A DNA stretch of 9,291 nucleotides from CAYOHP01 sp964403795 [NCBI: uncultured bacterium] (GTDB lineage Bacteria; Muiribacteriota; UBA6191; CAZXTJ01), in assembly GCA_964403795.1 (NCBI GenBank), contig CAYOHP010000202.1:1-9291 (forward strand), read 5' to 3'. Positions 4,991 to 9,291 of this stretch are shown one piece after another. Numbering within the stretch: position 1 is the first letter of the stretch; every line of letters starts with the position of its first letter. A program made the position numbers and the translations under genes. The notes below the pieces were generated by a model that was not told the DNA's origin, did not search any database, and saw only the letters and a program-made list of their open reading frames with translations.

Positions 4991-6049
4991 CTAGGACTTC
5001 AACATGCGGCCGAGCTCGTCGGGCCGCATGGTGTGGGTCATGGCCTCCTGGTAGGTGATCTCGCCCCGCTGGTAGAGGTCGCGGAGCGACTGTTCGAAGG
5101 TCTTCATCCCCAGATTCTGCCCCGTCTGCATCACCGTGTAGAGCTGCTGGATCTTCTGCTCCCGGATGATGTTCTGGACCGCGGGGTTGACCACCAGGAT
5201 CTCCTCGGAGACCACCCGGCCCTTGCCCGAGGCCTGGGCCAGGAGCTGCTGGGCGACCACGGCCCGGAGCACGAAGGAGATCTGGGTCCGGGCCTGGTTC
5301 TGCTGGTGGGGGGGGAAGGCGTCCACGAGCCGGTTGATGGTCTGGGCGGCGTCGGTGGTGTGGAGGGTCCCGAACACCAGGTGGCCGGTCTCGGAGAGGG
5401 TGAGCGCCATCTCGATGGTCTCGAAGTCCCGGAGCTCGCCCACCAGGATCACGTCCGGGTCCTCGCGGAGCACGTGCTTCAGGGCGGCGTGGAAGGAGAG
5501 GGTGTCGACGTGGAGCTCGCGCTGATTGATGACCGACTTCTTGTGGTAGTGCAGATACTCGATCGGATCCTCGATGGTGATGATGTGGCAGCGCCGGCTC
5601 TCGTTGATGAGGTCGATCAAGGCCGCCAGGGTGGTCGACTTGCCCGAGCCGGTGGGCCCGGTCACCAGCACCAGTCCCTTGTTGTACTTGGAGAACTCGG
5701 CGACCGTGGTGTCGATCCGCAGTTCCTCGAGGCTGGGGATCTTCGAGGGGATCACCCGGAAGGCGGCGGCGATGCAGCCGCGCTGCTTGTAGACGTTGAC
5801 GCGGAAGCGCCCGAAGCCGTGCACCGAGTAGGAGATGTCGAGCTCGAGGTCCCGTTCGAAGCTCTTCTGCTGCTCCGAGGTGAGCATGTTGTAGATGAGC
5901 GAGCGGGTGTCCATGGGGGTGAGCACGTCGAGGTCGGTGGCGATCAGCTCGCCGTCCACCCGCAGGATCGGGGGCGAACCCACCGTGAGGTGCAGGTCGG
6001 AGGCGTCGTTGTCCACCACCAGGTTCAGGAGATCGTTCAGGACGAACAA
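4991..6049 (-). CDS. pilT: PilT, type IV pilus retraction ATPase
   Basis: 352 residues. The PilT-type N-terminal PAS-like domain (D-A-S-D-L-H-L at 15-21) precedes the ATPase core. The core contains Walker A G-P-T-G-S-G-K-S (131-138), an Asp box around I-E-D-P-I-E-Y (159-165), Walker B in D-P-D-V-I-L-V-G-E-L-R-D (197-208) and a His box G-H-L-V-F-G-T-L-H-T-T-D (222-233). A-V-Q-N-I-I-R-E (290-297) corresponds to the A-I-R-N-L-I-R-E motif required for retraction in PilT, which separates this protein from PilB/GspE; it also lacks the PilB N-domain and zinc cysteines. The start is TTG 6049, with GAGGGG ten bases upstream. It powers pilus disassembly, hence twitching or DNA uptake. A 172-bp gap with stable hairpins separates it from pilB. 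Confidence 0.96.
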   Translation of the reverse strand: MFVLNDLLNLVVDNDASDLHLTVGSPPILRVDGELIATDLDVLTPMDTRSLIYNMLTSEQQKSFERDLELDISYSVHGFGRFRVNVYKQRGCIAAAFRVIPSKIPSLEELRIDTTVAEFSKYNKGLVLVTGPTGSGKSTTLAALIDLINESRRCHIITIEDPIEYLHYHKKSVINQRELHVDTLSFHAALKHVLREDPDVILVGELRDFETIEMALTLSETGHLVFGTLHTTDAAQTINRLVDAFPPHQQNQARTQISFVLRAVVAQQLLAQASGKGRVVSEEILVVNPAVQNIIREQKIQQLYTVMQTGQNLGMKTFEQSLRDLYQRGEITYQEAMTHTMRPDELGRMLKS

Positions 6050-6094
6050 GGCTGGGTTTCCCCTCGTTCCATGAGCCGGGCGGGCCGTCCGGCC

Positions 6095-6141
6095 GACCCG
6101 GGACCGGGTCTCTACGCGGTGGGCCCGGGTCCGGGCCCACC
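6095..6141 (-). other. Two tandem GC hairpins in the pilB-pilT gap
   Basis: Positions 6118-6141 form a ten-base-pair perfect stem with a four-base loop (GGTGGGCCCG/CGGGCCCACC). Positions 6095-6110 form a six-base-pair stem (GACCCG/CGGGTC) with a four-base loop. They fill part of the 172-base space between the pilB stop and the pilT start. No T run follows either, so partial attenuation, RNA processing or a stabilising role is more likely than full termination. No convincing promoter for pilT was seen in this gap. Confidence 0.5.
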
Positions 6142-6221
6142 GCTACCGTACACGAACCGGAGCCCGGCCCCACCACGGCACGCAAGAGCCTGCGGGAGGC
6201 GGGGATTGGGGCGTCGCCACC

Positions 6222-7991
6222 CTACTTCTCGGCGGCGGTGACCCGGACGACTTCCTCGACGGTGGTGATCCCGATCAGGGCCTTGCGGACCGCGCTCTCG
6301 CGCAGGCTCAGCATGCCGTCCTGGCGGGCGATGCGCCGGATGTCGGTCACGGACCCGCCTCGGATGATGCACTGGCGCAGGGACTCGGTCATCAGGAGCA
6401 CCTCGTAGATGCCGATACGACCCTTGTACCCGTCGCCGTTGCAGGTCTCGCAACCCTTGCCCTTGAAGAACTTGATGTTCTTCTCGTCCACCTGGGGCAG
6501 CTCGATGCGCCGCAGCAGGTCGGCATTGATCCCGAAGTTCTGGATGGTCTCCGGCTTGGGCCGGTACTCCATCTTGCAGTCCTTGCAGATCTTGCGGACC
6601 AGGCGCTGGGCCTGGATGAGGATGACCGACGAAGTCACCATGAAGGGCTCGATGCCCATGTCGATGAGCCGCGAGATGGTCGAGGGAGCGTCGTTGGTGT
6701 GGAGGGTCGAGAGCACCAGGTGGCCGGTGAGCGAGGCCTTGATGGCGATCGATCCGGTCTCGAGGTCGCGGATCTCGCCCACCATGATGATGTCGGGGTC
6801 CTGCCGCAGGAAGGAGCGGAGGATGGCCGGGAAGTCGAGTCCGATGTCGGGCTTGGCCTGGCACTGGTTGACGCCCATCAGCTGGTACTCGACCGGGTCC
6901 TCGGCGGTCATGATGTTGACCGTGGGCTGGTTCAGGGTGGAGAGCGCCGAGTAGAGCGTGGTGGTCTTGCCCGAACCGGTGGGACCGGTCACCAGGATGA
7001 TCCCGTAAGGATAGGCGATGCCTTCCTTGAACCGGGCATAGGTGGTCGGCTCGAAGCCGAGGTCCTCCAGGTTCACGCGCAGCCCCGACTGGTCGAGGAT
7101 TCGCATGACGACCTTCTCGCCCCAGACCGTCGGGAGCACGGAGACGCGGAGGTCGATCGAACGGTTGTTGACCCGGATCTTGATGCGACCGTCCTGCGGG
7201 AGCCGCTTCTCGGCGATGTCCAGGGCCGACATGATCTTGATACGGCTGCTGATGGCCGCCTGGGCCCGCTTGGGGGGGCTCATCGAGGTGTAGAGCACGC
7301 CGTCGGCCCGGTACCGGATCCGGAGTTCCTTCTCGAAGGGCTCGATGTGGATGTCCGAGACGCCGCCCTGGACCGCCTGGGTGATGATCAGGTTGCAGAG
7401 GCGGATGATGGGGGCGTCGTTCTCGCCCAGGTCGTCGTTCAACGAGGCCAGGTCGTCGGCGTCGTTGTCCTTGCCGATGTCCTGCATCTCGTCCATCAGG
7501 TCGTCCATCTTCGAGTTGGCGCCGTAGGCCTCGGCCAGCGCCTTCTGGATGTCGGACGGGGTGGCCACCACGGTCTTCACCTGGAGGCCGGTCATCAGCG
7601 AGACGTCGTCGATGGCGAGGATGTTCAGGGGGTCGACCATCGCCACCGTCAGCTTGTTGCCCACCTTGTTGATGGGGATCATCTGGTGGCGCTCGGCGAT
7701 GTGGTCGGGGACCAGCTTGGCGATGGCGGGATCGACGATGTAGTTCGAGAGGTCGATGAACGGGACGTTCAGCTGCTTGGACAGGACCTCGGTGATGTCC
7801 CGCTCGGTCACCACCCGCATCTCGACCAGCACCTGGCCGAGCCGCTTGCCGCTCTGCTTCTGGCGGGCGATCGCCTCGCGGAGCTGCTCCTGGTTGATGA
7901 GGCCGGCCGCGATCAGCGCCTCGCCGAGGCGGAGCTTGGCCTTCCGTCCCGCCCCGCCGGCACCCAAGCCGGTGCCTGGTCCCTGAGCCAT
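6222..7991 (-). CDS. pilB: PilB, type IV pilus extension ATPase with MshEN-like N-terminal domain
   Basis: 589 residues. After a Gly/Ala-rich start come two 24-residue repeats, each beginning R-L-G and ending in Q (21-44 and 50-73), separated by five residues. This is the MshEN (GSPII_E N-terminal) arrangement that binds c-di-GMP in relatives. An acidic linker (about 161-192) leads to the ATPase core: Walker A G-P-T-G-S-G-K-T (336-343), Asp box with A-E-D-P-V-E-Y (363-369), Walker B in D-P-D-I-I-M-V-G-E-I-R-D (398-409) and His box ending T-L-H-T-N-D (429-434). A tetracysteine zinc site is present (C469, C472, C514, C517), typical of PilB/GspE and absent from PilT. It drives pilin polymerisation on PilC. 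ATG 7991 has GAGG five bases upstream. GspE of a type II secretion system is the alternative, but the adjacent pilT favours a pilus. Confidence 0.97.
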   Translation of the reverse strand: MAQGPGTGLGAGGAGRKAKLRLGEALIAAGLINQEQLREAIARQKQSGKRLGQVLVEMRVVTERDITEVLSKQLNVPFIDLSNYIVDPAIAKLVPDHIAERHQMIPINKVGNKLTVAMVDPLNILAIDDVSLMTGLQVKTVVATPSDIQKALAEAYGANSKMDDLMDEMQDIGKDNDADDLASLNDDLGENDAPIIRLCNLIITQAVQGGVSDIHIEPFEKELRIRYRADGVLYTSMSPPKRAQAAISSRIKIMSALDIAEKRLPQDGRIKIRVNNRSIDLRVSVLPTVWGEKVVMRILDQSGLRVNLEDLGFEPTTYARFKEGIAYPYGIILVTGPTGSGKTTTLYSALSTLNQPTVNIMTAEDPVEYQLMGVNQCQAKPDIGLDFPAILRSFLRQDPDIIMVGEIRDLETGSIAIKASLTGHLVLSTLHTNDAPSTISRLIDMGIEPFMVTSSVILIQAQRLVRKICKDCKMEYRPKPETIQNFGINADLLRRIELPQVDEKNIKFFKGKGCETCNGDGYKGRIGIYEVLLMTESLRQCIIRGGSVTDIRRIARQDGMLSLRESAVRKALIGITTVEEVVRVTAAEK

Positions 7992-8026
7992 CGCTGCCTC
8001 GCCTTTCTGCCGGTCCCGCCCAGAGA

Positions 8027-8055
8027 AACGTACCCTCCGACCCTGGTCGAGTCAA
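8027..8055 (-). promoter_or_regulatory. Candidate sigma-70-type promoter for pilB
   Basis: Minus strand TTGACT (8055-8050), a 17-base spacer, then TACGTT (8032-8027). The -35 matches five of six consensus positions; the -10 matches three. The predicted start of transcription would lie about 30 bases before the pilB ATG. The -35 is centred in an inverted repeat, CGAGT-TG-ACTCG, which could be an operator. The gap between the aroE stop and pilB is 119 bases, enough for an independent promoter. Confidence 0.45.
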
Positions 8056-8110
8056 CTCGGCCGCGACCGGCCGCGAGGGTCGAGAATCTGCTCGGGATCA
8101 GGCTCCGAGG

Positions 8111-9022
8111 CTAGGACCTGCGGCCCGGGCCCGGGGTTCCCGACGGACTGCACGGCACCTCGAGACCGGCGGCCTCCACGGCCTCGGCGAAGGCGGGCCG
8201 ATGGCCGGTCCAGACCTCGAAGGCCAACACCGCCTGGCCGGCCAGCATCCCCCGGCCGTCGGCGCGGGGTTGTCCCGGGGGCAGGGCGGCGAGGAGCGGC
8301 GTGTCCCTGCCGAGGCGGTAGTTCATGTCGAGGACCAGGGTCCCGGGGCGGAGTCCACGGAGATCCCAGGGAGGCGCGGCGCCCCCACCCTCCAGGCCGA
8401 AGGAGGTCGCGTGCACCACCAGATCGGAGGCCCGGAGCCGCTCCGACACCTCGGGGTGGGCGAGCGGGAGGCACTCGCCGCCCCGGGCACGGAGCCAGTC
8501 GAAGAAGGGGAGTCCGAAACGCTCGGGACTCCGGTTCACCACCGCGAGTCCGGCGACCTCGCCTTCCTCGAGCAGGGCCGCGGCCGCGGCGCGGGCGGCG
8601 CCGCCGGCCCCCAGGACCACCACCCGCCTCCCCCGCGGCTCGAACCCATGGCCCTCCCGGAGCGCCAGCACCAATCCGGGTCCGTCGGTCGAGAGTCCCT
8701 TCCAGCCGGCCGGGGTGCGGACCAGGGTGTTCACGGACTCCAGGCGACGGGCCGAAGGGGCGACCTCGGCGAGGAAGGGGAGCGCCGACTCCTTGAGCGG
8801 ATAGGTGAGGTTCAAGCCGTCGAACGGCAGGCGGAGGAAGGCCGGGAGCACCGCGGCGAGATCCTCGGGTCCGCACTCCATCGCCAGGTACAGAGCGTCC
8901 TTGCCCAGGCCCGAGAAGAGCGGATTGTGGATCGCCGGCGAGAGCGAGTGCGACACGGGACGGCCGAGGAGCGCGTAGAGCCGGGTCGAGCCGCCGGGCC
9001 TCCGCCCGGGCCGGGCGCTCAG
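8111..9022 (-). CDS. aroE: Shikimate dehydrogenase
   Basis: Reduces 3-dehydroshikimate to shikimate with NADPH in aromatic amino acid synthesis. Numbering from the start used here (303 residues): shikimate-binding S-H-S-L-S-P (24-29), N-L-T-Y-P-L-K (71-77) with catalytic K77, S-T-D-G (111-114) with catalytic D113 where N-T-D-G is commoner, Rossmann loop G-A-G-G-A-A-R (138-144), N-R-S-P-E-R (163-168) for the NADP phosphate, and G-M-L-A-G-Q-A-V-L-A-F-E-V-W-T-G (258-273). No ATG, GTG or TTG lies in frame near the expected N-terminus; the nearest ones would add some 65-85 residues of non-family sequence. CTG 9022 overlaps the preceding small gene's stop as CTGA, and its downstream codons keep G/C third positions, so it is the preferred start. 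The true start remains uncertain by about 15 codons. Confidence 0.92.
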   Translation of the reverse strand: MSARPGRRPGGSTRLYALLGRPVSHSLSPAIHNPLFSGLGKDALYLAMECGPEDLAAVLPAFLRLPFDGLNLTYPLKESALPFLAEVAPSARRLESVNTLVRTPAGWKGLSTDGPGLVLALREGHGFEPRGRRVVVLGAGGAARAAAAALLEEGEVAGLAVVNRSPERFGLPFFDWLRARGGECLPLAHPEVSERLRASDLVVHATSFGLEGGGAAPPWDLRGLRPGTLVLDMNYRLGRDTPLLAALPPGQPRADGRGMLAGQAVLAFEVWTGHRPAFAEAVEAAGLEVPCSPSGTPGPGRRS

Positions 9023-9183
9023 GGCTTGGGGGCCGCCGCAGGGCGAGGCGGCGGGGAGGAGGCGGGCGCCGGGGAGGGAGCCCCGGGACGGGCCAGCGAC
9101 CGCACCAGGTCGGCGACGGGTAGCAGGGTGAGCCCCCGCTTGCGCTTCTGCGACCAGCTCGGCAGCGGACCCGTCACCGTCAT
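9019..9183 (-). CDS. Small 54-residue protein of unknown function, coupled to aroE
   Basis: I do not recognise this protein. ATG 9183 has GAGG three bases upstream and AGAGGGG nine bases upstream. The frame runs 54 codons to a TGA that overlaps the apparent aroE start as CTGA. About nine in ten of its codons end in G or C, matching the real genes of the window, while the competing frame (the extended aroE frame) is clearly poorer over its first half. The N-terminal half is basic then amphipathic (W-S-Q-K-R-K-R-G-L-T-L-L, then V-A-D-L-V-R-S-L). The C-terminal half is a Pro/Ala-rich tail ending in A-P-K-P. There is no signal peptide, membrane segment or cysteine. A short nucleic-acid- or partner-binding peptide is conceivable but not shown. 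Confidence 0.5.
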   Translation of the reverse strand: MTVTGPLPSWSQKRKRGLTLLPVADLVRSLARPGAPSPAPASSPPPRPAAAPKP

Positions 9184-9236
9184 CGGCCTCGACCCCTCTC
9201 GCTCCGGGCAACGCTACCACGGGAGGACCATGTCCC

Positions 9237-9291
9237 GTGAGCCTGCGGCTCGGCCGCAAGGGCCTCGCCAGCGACGGGCTCCGCCTCGCTG
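9237..9291 (+). CDS. Possible start of a divergent gene, cut by the window edge
   Basis: On the plus strand, GTG 9237 is preceded by GGGAGG ten bases upstream. It opens a frame (M-S-L-R-L-G-R-K-G-L-A-S-D-G-L-R-L-A) in which 16 of 17 downstream codons end in G or C. If real, it is divergent from the small gene at 9183, with a 53-base gap holding a 7-bp inverted repeat (9218-9224/9233-9239). The opposite strand also has an open frame here (9290-9180) ending in TGA that overlaps the small gene's ATG as ATGA, so the region may instead be the 3' end of another minus-strand gene. Eighteen codons cannot decide this, and no family is recognised. Confidence 0.3.
   Translation, partial: MSLRLGRKGLASDGLRLA

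Noticed and set aside
3607-5058. Long open frame of 483 codons on the plus strand opposite pilC
   Set aside because: It is rich in His, Asp, Arg and Glu, shows no domain, and lies opposite a fully conserved PilC. It is the expected antisense shadow of a GC-rich gene.
5033-6241. 402-codon open frame on the plus strand opposite pilT
   Set aside because: Composition typical of an antisense frame, and the minus-strand frame encodes an intact PilT.
6112-8055. 647-codon minus-strand frame overlapping pilB in another phase
   Set aside because: Arg/Pro/Gly/His-rich translation with no domain, entirely inside pilB; frame shadow.
6699-8114. 471-codon open frame on the plus strand opposite pilB
   Set aside because: Low-complexity Val/Asp/His/Gly-rich translation opposite a clear PilB; no motif, so a shadow frame.
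9023-9259. N-terminal extension of AroE by about 79 residues
   Set aside because: The extension is unlike any AroE N-terminus, has poor codon bias over part of its length and overlaps a better-biased small frame.

Overview
The window is GC-rich bacterial DNA with strongly G/C-biased third codon positions, several TTG and GTG starts, and a short BMC shell protein of the kind seen in planctomycete/verrucomicrobial microcompartment loci. This points to a member of the Planctomycetota, possibly a high-GC Isosphaera- or Gemmata-like lineage. The phylum is an inference from protein character and codon bias, because no rRNA or marker gene is present. Essentially every convincing gene lies on the minus strand, so transcription runs from high to low coordinates.

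In transcription order, the right end (9291 to 8111) holds a small 54-codon gene of unknown function and aroE (shikimate dehydrogenase), which overlap by four bases. A possible divergent gene starts on the plus strand at the extreme right edge. After a promoter-like gap come pilB (extension ATPase, 6222-7991), pilT (retraction ATPase, 4991-6049) and pilC (inner-membrane platform protein, 3685-4890). This is the motor core of a type IV pilus, and it ends in a strong hairpin terminator.

Next is a short pilin (3026-3403) with an excellent ribosome binding site and a TTG start. It is followed by a 14-bp perfect stem-loop, then a tight run of a second paralogous pilin (2529-2912), a membrane-anchored polysaccharide deacetylase (1672-2529) and a SAM methyltransferase with a Trm112-like zinc ribbon (654-1682). 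The last three genes overlap end to start, so they are probably translated together. The combination suggests pilus function linked to cell-surface glycan modification.

The left end is a different module. After about 250 bases of gene-free DNA that can form several hairpins in a row, a BMC-H hexameric shell protein (100-399) is followed by a perfect 26-bp palindrome. The first ten codons of what looks like a BMC-P (EutN/CcmL) vertex protein then run off the window. This is probably the edge of a microcompartment operon, plausibly the planctomycete type that handles deoxysugar breakdown, but no enzyme genes are visible to confirm it.

The best leads are the structured leader ahead of the BMC gene, the pilin-deacetylase-methyltransferase overlap cluster, the paired 24-residue repeats at the PilB N-terminus that match a c-di-GMP-binding module, and the small gene coupled to aroE through an apparent CTG start. 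I see no CRISPR array, insertion sequence, tRNA or rRNA.
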